Assembly: GCF_051307045.1 (NCBI RefSeq)
Contig: NZ_CP150452.1
Location: 3,348,001-3,412,000 of the forward strand
Direction of reading: 5' to 3'
Length of the DNA stretch: 64,000 nt
Source of the DNA: Dryocola sp031988645
GTDB taxonomy: Bacteria > Pseudomonadota > Gammaproteobacteria > Enterobacterales > Enterobacteriaceae
The translations under genes were made by a program, and so were the position numbers. The notes below the pieces were generated by a model, which saw only the letters and a list, made by a program, of their open reading frames with translations, was not told where the DNA came from and ran no database searches. This document shows, piece after piece, positions 35,315 through 46,637 of the stretch (its first letter is position 1; each line of letters starts with the position of its first letter).

Positions 35315-35352
35315 GTCTCTGAAATCCGCCCCTCAGCAAGAAAAACGGCGCC

Positions 35353-36603
35353 TTATCCGCGCCGTGCAAGCGTTGCCCCATCGGCAAAATACGCTTTGAT
35401 ACCGGCCAGAATAGACTCGGCCACTTCCTGCTGGAAGGCGGCGGTACGCAGCTTGCGTTCTTCATCAACGTTGCTTAAAAACGCCGTTTCCACGAGGATA
35501 GAGGGAATATCCGGGGCTTTTAGCACCGCAAAGCCTGCCTGATCGACGCTGTTTTTATGCAGCTTATTCACGCGTCCCAGCCTCGTGAGCACCTCTTTAC
35601 CAAACTTCAGGCTGTCGTTGATAGTAAGCGACTGCACCATATCGAACATGGTGTGATCGACGTAGCGATCGCCGCTCCTGCTTATTCCCCCAATCAAATC
35701 CGAGGCGTTCTGCGTTTGCGCCAGGTATTTCGCCGCCGTACTGGTCGCGCCCTTGGTGGAAAGCGCAAATACCGACGAGCCGCGCGCCGCGCCGCTGGTA
35801 AACGCATCTGCGTGGATCGACACGAAGAGATCCGCGCGCTGCTTCTGCGCTTTGGCCACGCGCACCTTCAGCGGGATAAATACGTCTTCGTTGCGCGTCA
35901 TATACGCCTTCATGTTCGCTTCTTTGTCGATCAGCGCCTTCAGGCGCCGCGCGATCTTTAACACGATATCTTTTTCGCGGGTTTTATTCGCTCCGATGGC
36001 CCCCGGATCCTCGCCGCCGTGCCCCGGATCGAGCATGATGACGATCGGCCTGTCGCGCCCGGCTTTACCCGGCTTCGGCCCCTGCTCGGCCGGCATTTTT
36101 TTATCCAGCTCGCCGTTGTTGTAATCTTCCAGCAGCGCAAGCAGCGGATCCTGCTGGCTATTCATATTCGCCGGATAAAGATCCATCACCAGGCGTTCTT
36201 TAAATTCGGCAACCGGCGCCAGCGCGAACAGCTGCGGGCTAACGTTTTGTTTCAGCTCAAAAACCATGCGCACGGTTTTGGGATCGAACTGCCCTACGCG
36301 CGCAGACTTAATAAAAGGATCGTCCGAACGGATCTGGTTGCCGAGGCCCTTGAGCACCGAGTTCAGGTTGACCCCTTCGATATCCACCACCACACGTTCC
36401 GGATTGCTTAAAGCAAACTGCTTATACTTAAGCAGCCGGTTGGACTCCAGCGTCACGCGGGTATAGGAGGAGGCTGGCCAGACGCGTACGGCAATGACCT
36501 GGCTTGCGGCGGCCAGACCGACCTGACTTACGCTTAATAGCCACATGGCGCCTGCGCCCTGCAGCAGGCGGCGACGGCTAATTAATGAACTGGAATCTGA
36601 CAT
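35353..36603 (-). CDS. amiC: N-acetylmuramoyl-L-alanine amidase AmiC
   Basis: AmiC splits septal peptidoglycan during cell division and is activated by NlpD. At 416 aa it has a twin-arginine signal (SRRRLLQGAGAMWLL), an N-terminal AMIN septal-targeting domain (about residues 30-135) and a C-terminal amidase_3 zinc domain with ligands in MLDPGHGGEDPGA, a downstream SIHADAF and the catalytic Glu in ILVETAFLSN. ATG 36603 matches E. coli MSGSNTAISRRRLL; an upstream in-frame ATG would disturb the Tat signal. It is convergent with the tRNA operon and divergent from argA. Confidence 0.96.
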   Translation of the reverse strand: MSDSSSLISRRRLLQGAGAMWLLSVSQVGLAAASQVIAVRVWPASSYTRVTLESNRLLKYKQFALSNPERVVVDIEGVNLNSVLKGLGNQIRSDDPFIKSARVGQFDPKTVRMVFELKQNVSPQLFALAPVAEFKERLVMDLYPANMNSQQDPLLALLEDYNNGELDKKMPAEQGPKPGKAGRDRPIVIMLDPGHGGEDPGAIGANKTREKDIVLKIARRLKALIDKEANMKAYMTRNEDVFIPLKVRVAKAQKQRADLFVSIHADAFTSGAARGSSVFALSTKGATSTAAKYLAQTQNASDLIGGISRSGDRYVDHTMFDMVQSLTINDSLKFGKEVLTRLGRVNKLHKNSVDQAGFAVLKAPDIPSILVETAFLSNVDEERKLRTAAFQQEVAESILAGIKAYFADGATLARRG

Positions 36604-36787
36604 AGCTCTCCTGAGCGCCATCTTTTGCAAAGAGTAAAGACGGAAATTCTAATTTTTTTAGCCGAAAACTTTAACGAATCACGCTGTTACTGTCATCCAT
36701 AAAAGGGTAAACATTCTCAAAGCTGCTTAAGGCGCGCGTCGGCGACGTCTTCTTCGATGTGAAATTGCTGCTTGCGCCCGGCGCAAG

Positions 36788-36826
36788 AAAAGAATAAAAA
36801 TACACAAATTACGAATAATCATGCAA
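36788..36826 (+). promoter_or_regulatory. Pair of ArgR boxes upstream of argA
   Basis: Two adjacent 18-bp ARG-box-like sequences, around AGAATAAAAATACAC and ACGAATAATCATGCA, match the operator seen before E. coli argA nearly base for base. They sit just ahead of the argA start and should mediate arginine repression by ArgR. Confidence 0.7.
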
Positions 36827-36838
36827 TGAGGGTTTGCC

Positions 36839-38171
36839 GTGGTGAAGGAACGCAGAACCGAACTGGTACAGGGATTCCGCCATTCTGTTCCCTATATAAA
36901 TGCCCATCGGGGGAAAACGTTTGTCATTATGCTTGGCGGCGAAGCCATTGAGCATGAGAACTTCTCGAGTATCGTCAACGATATTGGCCTGCTGCACAGC
37001 CTGGGCATCCGCCTGGTGGTGGTTTACGGCGCCCGCCCGCAGATTGACGCCAACCTGGCCGCTCACCAGCACGAGCCGGTGTACCACAAGTACACCCGCG
37101 TCACCGACGCCAAAACGCTGGAGCTGGTAAAACAGGCGGCGGGTTTGCTGCAGCTGGATATTACGGCGCGGCTTTCCATGAGCCTTGGCAACACCCCTTT
37201 GCAGGGCGCGCATATTAACGTGGTCAGCGGCAACTTTATTATCGCTCAGCCGCTCGGCGTGGACGACGGCATCGACTACTGTCACAGCGGGCGCATTCGC
37301 CGTATCGACGAAGAGGCGATTCATCGCCAGCTTGATAACGGCGCCATCGTACTGCTGGGGCCGGTGGCGGTTTCGGTAACCGGCGAAAGCTTTAATCTCA
37401 CCTCTGAAGAAGTCGCCACCCAGCTGGCGGTGAAACTCAAGGCCGAGAAGATGATCGGTTTTTGCTCATCCCAGGGCGTAACCGATGACGACGGCAATAT
37501 TATCTCCGAGCTGTTTCCAAACGACGCGCAAAGCCGCATTGAAGAGCTGGAAAGCGCCGGCGACTATCACTCCGGCACGGTACGTTTCCTGCGCGGAGCG
37601 GTGAAGGGCCTGCCGCAGCGGCGTGCGCCGCAGCCATCTGATTAGCTATCAGGAAGACGGCGCCCTGCTGCAGGAGCTGTTCTCGCGCGACGGCATAGGT
37701 ACGCAGATAGTGATGGAAAGCGCCGAACAAATCCGCCGCGCGACCATTAACGATATCGGCGGCATTCTTGAGCTGATTCGCCCGCTGGAACAGCAGGGCA
37801 TTCTGGTGCGTCGTTCACGCGAGCAGCTGGAAATGGAAATTGATAAGTTCACCATCATCCAGCGCGATAACCTGACCATCGCCTGCGCGGCGCTGTATCC
37901 TTTCCTGGAAGAAGGAATCGGTGAAATGGCGTGCGTGGCGGTACATCCGGATTACCGAAGCTCATCGCGAGGCGAAGTGTTGTTGCAGCGTATCGCGGCG
38001 CAGGCCCGTCAAATGGGGCTAAGCAAGCTGTTCGTGCTGACGACGCGGAGTATTCACTGGTTCCAGGAGCGCGGCTTTACGCCGGTGGATGTGGACCTGC
38101 TGCCGGAAAGTAAAAAAGAGATGTATAACTACCAGCGCCGCTCAAAAATTCTGATGGCGGATTTAGCCTGA
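36839..38171 (+). CDS. argA: N-acetylglutamate synthase ArgA (one frameshift as sequenced)
   Basis: ArgA makes N-acetylglutamate from acetyl-CoA and glutamate, the first step of arginine synthesis, and is feedback-inhibited by arginine. The N-terminal amino-acid-kinase-like domain (GKTFVIMLGGEAI) holds the arginine site; the C-terminal GNAT domain has MACVAVHPDYRSSSRGEVLL. The frame breaks at 37606-37610: AAGGGCCTG for an expected AAGGCCTG. Dropping one G restores RGAVKACRSGVRRSHLISYQ and gives 443 aa, exactly E. coli. Translation starts at GTG 36839 ((M)VKERRTELVQGF), just downstream of ARG boxes. Confidence 0.96.
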
Positions 38172-38173
38172 GC

Positions 38174-38204
38174 CAGGGCGGGCGGCGAAAGCCCACCCGC
38201 CCGG
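38174..38204. terminator. Hairpin between convergent argA and recD
   Basis: A GC-rich imperfect stem around GGGCGGGCGGC / GCCCACCCGCCC with a GAAA loop fills the 38-bp gap. There is no strong T run, but its position suggests a shared terminator. Confidence 0.55.
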
Positions 38205-38209
38205 CAAAA

Positions 38210-40045
38210 CTACTCAAACACCTCAATCAGGCCGCTGCGTCTTTCCGTACGCGTCATAATCGCTTTCTCAAGCACGCGGTCTTCGGCATACAAAGACAGC
38301 CGCCTGCGCGCGCGCGTAACGGCGGTATACACCAGCTCACGCGTCACGACCGGCGTGAACTGGTTGGGCAGCACCAGCGCCGCATGATCGAATTCAGACC
38401 CCTGGGACTTATGCACCGTCATCGCAAAGGCGGTGTCATGATCCGGCAGGCGGCTTGGCTGCACTGACTTCACCGAGCCGTCCGGCAGTGAAAACCAGAC
38501 GCGCAGCCCCTCGCCTCTTTCCAGCGCAATGCCGATATCGCCGTTAAACAGCCCCAGCGCGCTGTCGTTACGGGAAATCATAATCGGGCGGCCGCTGTAC
38601 CAGCGCGATGAAGAAAGCGTCGGCCTGTTAATCAGGCGCTTATTAATCAACGCCTGCTCTATTCTTTCATTCAGTCCGCTAACGCCGAAAGGCCCTTCCC
38701 GCAGCGCGCACAGCAGCTGGTAGCGCCCAAAGGCTTCCAGAATTTGCTCGGGCGCCGCATGCTGGCGCATTAATTCAAGCCAGGCACCATAGCTTTCCAG
38801 CGCATCCGCAATCATCGCCGCGTAATCATCGCTCTCACGCAGCGGCCTTTTGCTTATATCGGCAAAGCCCAGGCTAAAGGTTGCCTGCGCCTGACGCGCA
38901 TCGCTGGCGTTTACCGCCAGGGCCAGCTGCCCGATGCCGGACTGGCTGTCGAAGCGGTAGCTTTTTTGCAGCAGGCATAAACCATCGCGCAGGGCGCACG
39001 CCCGCTCGCCCTGCCCGGCAGGAATTAAATAATCCGTAATGCGGCTTAGCTCCTGCGCGCGCGCGGCGGAATAGCCGAAGGTCACGTAATGGCAGATATC
39101 CCCCAGCACGGCGCCGGCTTCCACGGACGCCAGCTGGTCGCGGTCGCCAAGGAAGATCACCCGCGCGTGGGCCGGCAGCGCGTCTATCACCTTCGCCATC
39201 ATCGGCAAATCCACCATCGAGGCTTCATCCACCACCAGCACGTCCAGATGCAGCGGGTTGCCGGCATGGTAGCGCAGGCGCTGGCTATTCGGCTGTATGC
39301 CCAGCAGGCGGTGCAGCGTGCAGGCATCCTCCGGCAGCGCTTCCTTTTGTTTATCGCTCAGCGGCAGGCGGCGCAGCGCCGAACCGAGCGATTCCGTTAA
39401 GCGAGCGGCCGCTTTGCCGGTAGGCGCTGCCAGCTGAATACGTAACGGGCTGTCGCCAGAAAGATGCACCAGCGCCGCAAGAAGTTTGGCGACCGTGGTG
39501 GTTTTCCCCGTGCCGGGCCCGCCGGAAATCACCGAGATCCTTCTGGTCAGCGCCACCGCCGCCGCAACCTTCTGCCAGTCAATATCGTTCATCGGCTCAA
39601 AAAGATGGTTCAGCACCATCGCCAGCTGCTGCTCATCCAGCGGCATCGGGCGGTTTTCGGCGCCAAAGAATCGAGCCACGGCGCGCTCGTTTTGCCACAT
39701 CCGGTTCAGGTAAAGCCGCTCGCCAATCAGCTTTAGCGGCGTGGCGTCGTCGTTTTCGCTGACCGCATGCGAGGCGAGCAAGATACTTTTCCAGTCGCTC
39801 ACCTCGCCCGCGGCGGCGAAAAGCTGCTCCGCCAGCGCCAGCTGCCGCCCTGCAAACCAGTATTCAGGCGTCAGCCGGGAAAGCGGCAGGCAAACGTGCC
39901 CCTCGCCCGCATCGTGGCTCAACAAAGCGGCGGCCAGCATAATGGCCGGCTGCTCATCGCTGGCCACCATCATGGCGAACTGAACGTCCAGCGCGCGGAG
40001 CAGCTTTTGATCGACCGCCTGCTGCAGCCATTGGGACATCTTCAT
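38210..40045 (-). CDS. recD: Exodeoxyribonuclease V alpha subunit RecD
   Basis: RecD is the fast 5'-3' helicase motor of RecBCD. The 611-aa superfamily 1B helicase has Walker A SGGPGTGKTTTVAKLL (about residue 170), Walker B VVDEASMVDLPMM, then GDRDQLASVEAGAVLGD and the motif VI-type YTAVTRARRRLSLY. The N-terminal domain contacts RecB/RecC. The start overlaps the recB stop by 4 nt (40042-40045), indicating coupling within recB-recD. Confidence 0.97.
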   Translation of the reverse strand: MKMSQWLQQAVDQKLLRALDVQFAMMVASDEQPAIMLAAALLSHDAGEGHVCLPLSRLTPEYWFAGRQLALAEQLFAAAGEVSDWKSILLASHAVSENDDATPLKLIGERLYLNRMWQNERAVARFFGAENRPMPLDEQQLAMVLNHLFEPMNDIDWQKVAAAVALTRRISVISGGPGTGKTTTVAKLLAALVHLSGDSPLRIQLAAPTGKAAARLTESLGSALRRLPLSDKQKEALPEDACTLHRLLGIQPNSQRLRYHAGNPLHLDVLVVDEASMVDLPMMAKVIDALPAHARVIFLGDRDQLASVEAGAVLGDICHYVTFGYSAARAQELSRITDYLIPAGQGERACALRDGLCLLQKSYRFDSQSGIGQLALAVNASDARQAQATFSLGFADISKRPLRESDDYAAMIADALESYGAWLELMRQHAAPEQILEAFGRYQLLCALREGPFGVSGLNERIEQALINKRLINRPTLSSSRWYSGRPIMISRNDSALGLFNGDIGIALERGEGLRVWFSLPDGSVKSVQPSRLPDHDTAFAMTVHKSQGSEFDHAALVLPNQFTPVVTRELVYTAVTRARRRLSLYAEDRVLEKAIMTRTERRSGLIEVFE

Positions 40046-43000
40046 GGCATCACCTCTTCTTGAGCGCCGGCAAATAAGGCATCCATCTTTGTAATAAGCT
40101 CGGCTGCAGGGCGAGTGGAAAAAATGCCCTGCGACGACCCCTTGCCTTCCACTCCGCGCAGGAAGAGATAAATCACCCCGCCGAAGTGGGTTTCATAATC
40201 ATAATCGCAAAGGCGATGACGCAGGTAGCGGTGCAGCGCCAGCGTGTAGAGCTGATACTGCAAATCGTAACGATGGGACTGCATGGTGCCCGCCATCGCC
40301 TGCCGGGTATAGGCGCTGCTGTCTTCGCCTAACCAGTTTGATTTGTAATCCAGCAGGTAATAACGACCCTGCCAGCGGAAGACCAAATCGATAAAGCCCT
40401 TGAGCATGCCCCGCACCTGACGGAAATTCAGCGGCGGACAGCCCGCCGAAAGCGGATCGTATTCGCGTATAAGGCTGTCCAGATCTTCGGCGCGCAGATC
40501 CGTTTCGACAGGCAGATAAAACTCCAGTTCCACCTGTTTTTCTTTCGCCGTCAGCTGGTTAAGCGACACGCCCGTATCATTTAGCGGAGCCTGCAGAATC
40601 TCGCCCAGCCAGCTGCTGAGCACGGGCTGCCAGTGCTCGCCAAACCCCTGCAGGCTTAACGCTTCGCTTAACCAGGCTTCATCCAGCGGTTGGGTAAAAT
40701 CGATGCCTTCGAACAGGCCGTGCAGGAAAGTGCCGGGCGCCGCGCCGCGAGGGAAAGTATGCGGATTAAGCGCAGGCTCGGCAGCCTCCTGCCCGGCGCC
40801 CGCGCCGTCCACGTCAAGACGCGGCAGTAAATCCAGCGCCAGGCTTTGACCGTGCTGCTGCAGCCCGGAATAGCTGGTCACCCGCCAGTTATCGGCAATA
40901 CGCCTTTGCAGCACGCGGGCGCTCAGCTCAGGCCGCTTAGCCGCAGCGGGCTGCCAGGGCTGCGGATCCTGCGGCTTTAACGGCTCGACGCTAATCGCCT
41001 CGCAGGCGACGGCTTCAAGGCATGCCTGCAGGCCGGCGGCGTCCTGCGCTTCACCTTTTTGCAGCAGGTAGCCCAGCGCGCCAAGGTGCAGGTCGCTGGC
41101 GCCTTTTTTGGCGCGCGTGCCGCGAAAAAGCGGGGCCACGCCCAGGCTGCAATGCCAGATGGAGCGGGTCAGCGCCACGTACAGCAGCCGCAGGTCTTCC
41201 GCGAGGCGTTCTTCTTCCGCAAGGCTCAGGCTTTCCTCGTTGTCGCTCAGGTCCAGCAGCGAGGTAAAGGTGGTGCGATCGTGGTACAGGCCGCTGCTCT
41301 GCAGGCGGAAATTGGCGATAAACGGCAGCCAGACCAACGAATATTCAAGCCCTTTAGACTTGTGAATGGTGACCACCTGAACCAGGTGCTTATCGCTTTC
41401 CAGCCGCAGCTGCTGGCTGGAAGCGTTGCTGTCAGGCTCCGCGATTTGCTGCGCCAGCCAGCGAACTAACGCGTGTTCGCTATCCGCCTGCGCTGCGGCC
41501 TCCTGCAGCAGTTCGCTGATATGCAGAATATCCGTCAGACGCCTTTCGCCGCCGGGCGTTGCCAGCAGGTTTTCCGCAACCTGACGCGCCGCCATCAAGC
41601 TGCGCAGCATCGGCATCACGCCGCGACGCAGCCAGATTTGCCGATAGCCGGTAAACTCTTCCACCAGCCGGTCCCAGGCCTCTTCGTCTTCGTTTAGCGC
41701 TTCGATACGCCGCGCATCCAGCCCTAAGGCGCTGGTCGCCATCGCGCTGCGCAGCGTAGATTCTATTTCCGGCGCCAGCACCGCCTGCAAAATCCACAGC
41801 AGTTCGCGAGCTTCCGGCGTGGCGAAGACGGAGTCGCGATTTGAAAGATAAACCGAAGGGATATTCAGGCCGCCAAGCGCCTCGCGAACTATCGCCGCCT
41901 CATTCCTGCTGCGCACCAGAATGGTGATGTCAGATGCCTGCACCGGGCGGGATTTATCCCCCTGCCACAGCAGCGCGTCGCCGCGCAGGCCGGCGGCTAA
42001 CCAGTCGCGGATCTGTTGCGCGCACTGTATCGCCATGGTTTGTTGGTAATCACTTACGCTACAGCCGTCGCCCGGCTGCAACCAGAGCGACATCGCAGGC
42101 AGCGTCTCGCCGCGAACGGTAAACCGCAGGCCGCTATTTTTAGGCGCGGCCTTTACCGGCAAGAAAGGTATCTGCTGGAACAAAAAGGGGTTTTCAAGCT
42201 GGCTGAACAGGGTGTTTACGCTGGCTATCATCGAAGGAGACGAGCGCCAGTTTGTGTCCAGCGTATAGCGATCGCTTACCTCATGCCGCGCTTTAATGTA
42301 GGTGAAAATGTCCGCGCCGCGGAACGCATAAATCGCCTGCTTGGGATCGCCGATCAGCAGCAGCGCGGTTTCCGGCTGCCGCATATACAGCCGACGGAAA
42401 ATACGATACTGCTGCGGGTCGGTATCCTGGAATTCGTCAATCATCGCCGCCGGGAAGCGGGCGCGAATGGCCGCGGCGAGGGCATCACCGCCCGGCTGGC
42501 GCAAGGCTTCATCAAGTCGGCTAAGCATATCGTCAAAGCCCAGCTCGCCGCGGCGGCGCTTTTCCCGCTGCACGATATAGCGAATTTCCGCCATCGCGCG
42601 GGCGATGACCAGGTCGCGAAGCGTGAGAGGCTCCGCCAGCAGCGCCGTAATTTCGCTGAAAACGGGATGGCGCGGCGGCTCGCCCTTTTTCGTTTTTTCA
42701 TCAAGCGTCGCCTGCGAAAAACGGCTTAAGGCCTCCGGCAGCTGATAGCTGGATGTTTCGCTTTGCGCCCACTCGCCAACGATACTAAGCCAGTTGGGCA
42801 GGTTCTTGCTGCTGTAGCTGCGCCTGTCGACGCCGGACTGGTCAATAACGGCCGCAATATCCTGCGCAGCAGCCCGCCAGTGCGCCTTCACGCCATCAAT
42901 GGCGGCAACAATCTTTTCATGGCGCGCGATCAGGGTTTCATTATCGGCCGGCGGCTGTTTTAACGCAGGCTGTTCGCCCTGCAGCCAGCTGTTGATGTCG

Positions 43001-43584
43001 CGCAGCAGCTCTTCGGGCCCGGACCATTGTTCGCTCATCGCCTGCGCCACCGGCTTAGGCAGCGGGTAACAGTGGCGACGCCAGAAATCGGCGCAGGCGT
43101 GGCGGCGCAGCTGCGACTCATCTTCAATAAGCTGGTGTTCGAACAGCATGCCTGATTCAAAAGCGTTCAGGCTGAGCATCCGCTGGCAAAAGCCGTGAAT
43201 GGTGAAAATAGCGGCCTCGTCCATCTGCTGTTCTGCCAGACGTAAGATTTGCGCCGCCTGCTGGCGGTCGGGAATTTGCTCCAGCAGATTCGAAAGCAGC
43301 GGATTTTCGGTACGGTTGCGCACGCAGGCGATGCACAGCTCATGAATATTGGCGCGAATACGGCCACGTAGTTCTTCCGTGGCCGCTTCGGTAAAGGTCA
43401 CCACCAGCAACTCTTCAACGCCGAGCGGGCGAGGGAAAGCGGCGCTTCCCCCCAGGCCCAGCAGCAATCGTAAATACAGCGCCGCTATAGTAAAGGTTTT
43501 CCCGGTGCCGGCAGAAGCTTCAATCAGTCGCTCGCCGATGAGCGGCAAGCTTAGTGGATCAAGGGGCTGAGCGGTTCCGGTCAT
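40042..43584 (-). CDS. recB: Exodeoxyribonuclease V beta subunit RecB
   Basis: RecB is the 3'-5' helicase and sole nuclease subunit of RecBCD, which processes double-strand breaks and loads RecA. At 1180 aa (as E. coli) it has Walker A EASAGTGKTFTIAALYLRL near residue 23, UvrD-type motifs (IDEFQDTDPQQYRIF; GDPKQAIYAFRGADI; VTIHKSKGLEYSLVWL; LLYVALTRS) and the C-terminal nuclease domain with GFIDLVFRW and YLLDYKSNWLG metal residues. ptrA ends 11 bp upstream, and recD overlaps its end. Confidence 0.98.
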   Translation of the reverse strand: MTGTAQPLDPLSLPLIGERLIEASAGTGKTFTIAALYLRLLLGLGGSAAFPRPLGVEELLVVTFTEAATEELRGRIRANIHELCIACVRNRTENPLLSNLLEQIPDRQQAAQILRLAEQQMDEAAIFTIHGFCQRMLSLNAFESGMLFEHQLIEDESQLRRHACADFWRRHCYPLPKPVAQAMSEQWSGPEELLRDINSWLQGEQPALKQPPADNETLIARHEKIVAAIDGVKAHWRAAAQDIAAVIDQSGVDRRSYSSKNLPNWLSIVGEWAQSETSSYQLPEALSRFSQATLDEKTKKGEPPRHPVFSEITALLAEPLTLRDLVIARAMAEIRYIVQREKRRRGELGFDDMLSRLDEALRQPGGDALAAAIRARFPAAMIDEFQDTDPQQYRIFRRLYMRQPETALLLIGDPKQAIYAFRGADIFTYIKARHEVSDRYTLDTNWRSSPSMIASVNTLFSQLENPFLFQQIPFLPVKAAPKNSGLRFTVRGETLPAMSLWLQPGDGCSVSDYQQTMAIQCAQQIRDWLAAGLRGDALLWQGDKSRPVQASDITILVRSRNEAAIVREALGGLNIPSVYLSNRDSVFATPEARELLWILQAVLAPEIESTLRSAMATSALGLDARRIEALNEDEEAWDRLVEEFTGYRQIWLRRGVMPMLRSLMAARQVAENLLATPGGERRLTDILHISELLQEAAAQADSEHALVRWLAQQIAEPDSNASSQQLRLESDKHLVQVVTIHKSKGLEYSLVWLPFIANFRLQSSGLYHDRTTFTSLLDLSDNEESLSLAEEERLAEDLRLLYVALTRSIWHCSLGVAPLFRGTRAKKGASDLHLGALGYLLQKGEAQDAAGLQACLEAVACEAISVEPLKPQDPQPWQPAAAKRPELSARVLQRRIADNWRVTSYSGLQQHGQSLALDLLPRLDVDGAGAGQEAAEPALNPHTFPRGAAPGTFLHGLFEGIDFTQPLDEAWLSEALSLQGFGEHWQPVLSSWLGEILQAPLNDTGVSLNQLTAKEKQVELEFYLPVETDLRAEDLDSLIREYDPLSAGCPPLNFRQVRGMLKGFIDLVFRWQGRYYLLDYKSNWLGEDSSAYTRQAMAGTMQSHRYDLQYQLYTLALHRYLRHRLCDYDYETHFGGVIYLFLRGVEGKGSSQGIFSTRPAAELITKMDALFAGAQEEVMP

Positions 43585-43595
43585 TATTTCTCACT

Positions 43596-46482
43596 TTATT
43601 TAGCGTCTGTCAGCGGCAACGATTGTTGCAGGCTGCTGACCCCCTCCCAGGTTTTCCAGCCCTGCGGCGTGGCGTATTCCGCCTTGCCGTTATGGCTGCC
43701 GGAAACCTGCGACAGCATGGCCGCGCCCTGGGGTTCAATCACCGCCTGATGGAAGTAATCCGCAAGCTTAACGGGAGTCAGCTTTTTAATTTCGGCGATT
43801 ACTTTATCACGCGAATCGAAGGCCAGGTTTCCCCGGTCGAAATCTTTGCTCAGCTGAGAGGCCTCCTGGGACAAAGTCTGCGGAGCCTGCAGCATCTCGT
43901 TGATAATGCCCTGCTGGATCTGGGCGAAATCTTCGGCGCTCATGGTGCGTAACCTTTGTTCGACCGTCGGATAAAACGCCTTAAAGCGTTCATAGAGGTA
44001 AGCCGGCTGCTTATCGCTGCTTTGCAGCAGGAAGCCTATCCCCCACTGGCGGCCAACGGACATCGGGAAAGCGAATACCGCGTAGCCAAGCTGTTCGCGG
44101 GTACGCAGCTGGTTGTAGAACCACGGCTGAACGATCTGTCCCAGCATAGAGCTGTAGGCGGTGCTTACCGTCTCGTCGTAGCCTTCGGGAACATAAACGG
44201 CAGCCAGGGCCGAGTCCGTGCTGCTTCCCGCCTTCTCAAACTTCGCCAGCGTCTGTTTATCGACCAGCACGTCTTTGTTGCGGCACCACTCGTTGCCTTT
44301 GGTGGCCAGCTGGCTTTGTACCTGATGCGCCAGGGTTTTAGCCTGTTCCGGCGCCATATTGCCCAGCACCAGGAACTCGGGTTTAGCATTATCTTTTAAG
44401 ATATCGCGATAGGCCAGAACGTCTTTTAAGGTGATGTCCGTCAGCAGGGCGCGACGCTCCTCACGCTGGAAGTAAGGAACCTGCGAGACCATCTGCACCG
44501 GCATAATAGCCTGGTCGTAGGCCTTGCCTTTATCCGCCGAGTCCATCATTTGCGCATACCAGGACTTCGCCTGATCGAGCTGCTCCTGCGTTGGGGTATA
44601 AGAGAAATACCCCGCCAGCAGCGCTTCAAATAGCTGCGGCAGGCGTTGCGTATAGCCGTTAGCGTTCACCATCAGCCCGCTGTTCGCATTGGTGGAGAAG
44701 CTGATGCCGCCGATGGCCGCCTGGTTGCTTAATTCGTCCAGCGCGATGCCGGCCAGGTAATCGTTAAGCGCGAACAGCACCTGATTTTTGGCGCTGTCCA
44801 TCGCCCGCGGGTTACGCAGCACCAGCGTCACATCGGCCTTTGGCTCCTGGCCAAAATATTTACTCGGCATATAGAGCACGCGCAGGCCCGGCTCTTTCAC
44901 CAGCAGTTCCGGGTGAAGATAGGTTTTCTGCGGCTTGATTAACGTAAAATCATCCGGAATATAGGGGTTGAGCTGCGGCAGCGTCAGGCTTATGGCTGCG
45001 GCTTTCTGCTGCCAGTCGCTAAAGGTCTGCTCGCTGATTTTATCGACCTGGTAGGGGGCATCCACAAAGTAGGCGGTTTTGTTATGCGGCTCTTTCGGGC
45101 TGATATACCAGACGCGGGCATTTTGCGGCGTCATCATCTCAAGCCGGGCTTTGATGGCCGCGGGGTCGAAACGATCGGCGATGTTGATTGAATCAAGGGT
45201 GTGCTCAACCGGCACGCGCAGCATGGTGTCCGCCAACCACTCCACGTAGTCCATATCGCGGTTGATGGAGGGATAGCGGAAATCCAGATCCAGCACGTGC
45301 GCCAGCTCGTCGAAATAGCTTTTATCGATGCCGTTCTGACGCAGCTTATTCAGGTAGCTGAAGATGGCGGGCCACCACCTCATCGCGCTGCGCGAGCCCT
45401 TTGTCAGTTAAAGAGACGGAAATAGCGAAAACGCCGCTATTGCCGTTAATTAACGGATCGGAATCGGCGCGGATGCTGTCGGCGAGGCCCTGCTTTTGCA
45501 GCCAGTCGGACAAGGTATTTTCGCTGCGGTTGCCAATCAGGTAGCCGATCAGCTCATCGGTTTTGCTGCGGAATTTGTCGCTGTTGTTATCTATGCGAAA
45601 TTCGACGCGCAGCACCTTGCGCGGCAGTGCCGGCACATAGTGAATGATGATGCCCTTCTGCGCATCCGTCACCACAGGAACCGTAATAACCGGCTTCTCA
45701 ATATTTTTGTTCGGCACGCGCCCGTAAGTTTCCACAGCGATTTTTGCCAGCTCAGGCAAAGGCTTATTGCTGTAAATCACGGCTTTCATCAGGTTGGCGG
45801 AATAGTACTGATTGCGAAACGCCACCAGCGCATCAAGCAGCTTGCTGCCCGGCTTATCGCGCAGGGTTTCGAGATTGCCGCCTGAAAAACGCGAGCCGGG
45901 GTGCGCCGGGTTGAGCGTTTCGGCGCTAACCTGCGCCATACGCATACCGTCACGGGCGCGCGCCAGGGTCAGCTCCGCATTAACCGCATTACGCTCACGC
46001 TCGGCATATTCCGGGGCCAGATTAGGCTCGGCAATGGCATCGGCCAGGCGGTCGACTGCGCCCGCCAGCGCATCGTTTTCAACTTCCATATAAAACGCGG
46101 TGCGGTAGGTCGCGGTGCTGGCGTTATGGCTGCCGCCGTGCTTTTTAAGGAATTCAGACAGGCTGTCCGGCTCAGGATATTTCTTTGAGCCCATAAGCGT
46201 CATGTGTTCAAGATAGTGCGCAAGGCCCAGATGAGCGTCAGGATCCTCAAGCGACCCGACGGGCACAACCAGCGCAGACAAGGATTTCACCGCCTGCGGG
46301 TCACTGACCAGCAGGACCGTCATCCCATTATCCAGACGCACCGCCTGATACTGGCGATTATCCTTTTCGCTTTTACGAATGGTTTCCTGGAGGGGCTGCC
46401 AGCCCGTATCTGCCTGACTTAATGGTGCCCAAAGAGCAGCTAACAAGAAAAGCGGTTTGAACCAGGTGCTGCAGTTAGGCAT
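43596..46482 (-). CDS. ptrA: Pitrilysin (protease III) PtrA (one frameshift as sequenced)
   Basis: PtrA is a periplasmic M16 zinc metalloprotease that degrades small peptides. A signal peptide ends at LSQA^D; the inverted zinc motif HYLEH gives H89 and H93 as ligands, with the third in NAVNAE. The inactive half of the M16 fold follows. The frame breaks at 45370-45374: coding TGGCCCGCC for an expected TGGCCGCC. Removing one C restores RDEVVAAIFSYLNKLRQNGI and gives 961 aa (E. coli 962). It lies between recC and recB, as in E. coli; no role in recombination is known. Confidence 0.96.
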
Positions 46483-46637
46483 TCACGAACCTCATCATCA
46501 CGGACCTACTTAACTCACTCATAATTAACAACTTTTGACTTATTTCGCTATCTTAGCTGTTACTTTTTTCGCCAGCCCTGAGCAAGTTGCGCATCATAGA
46601 TGAACTTGCCGTGCTGTGCAATTTTTATACAATTATT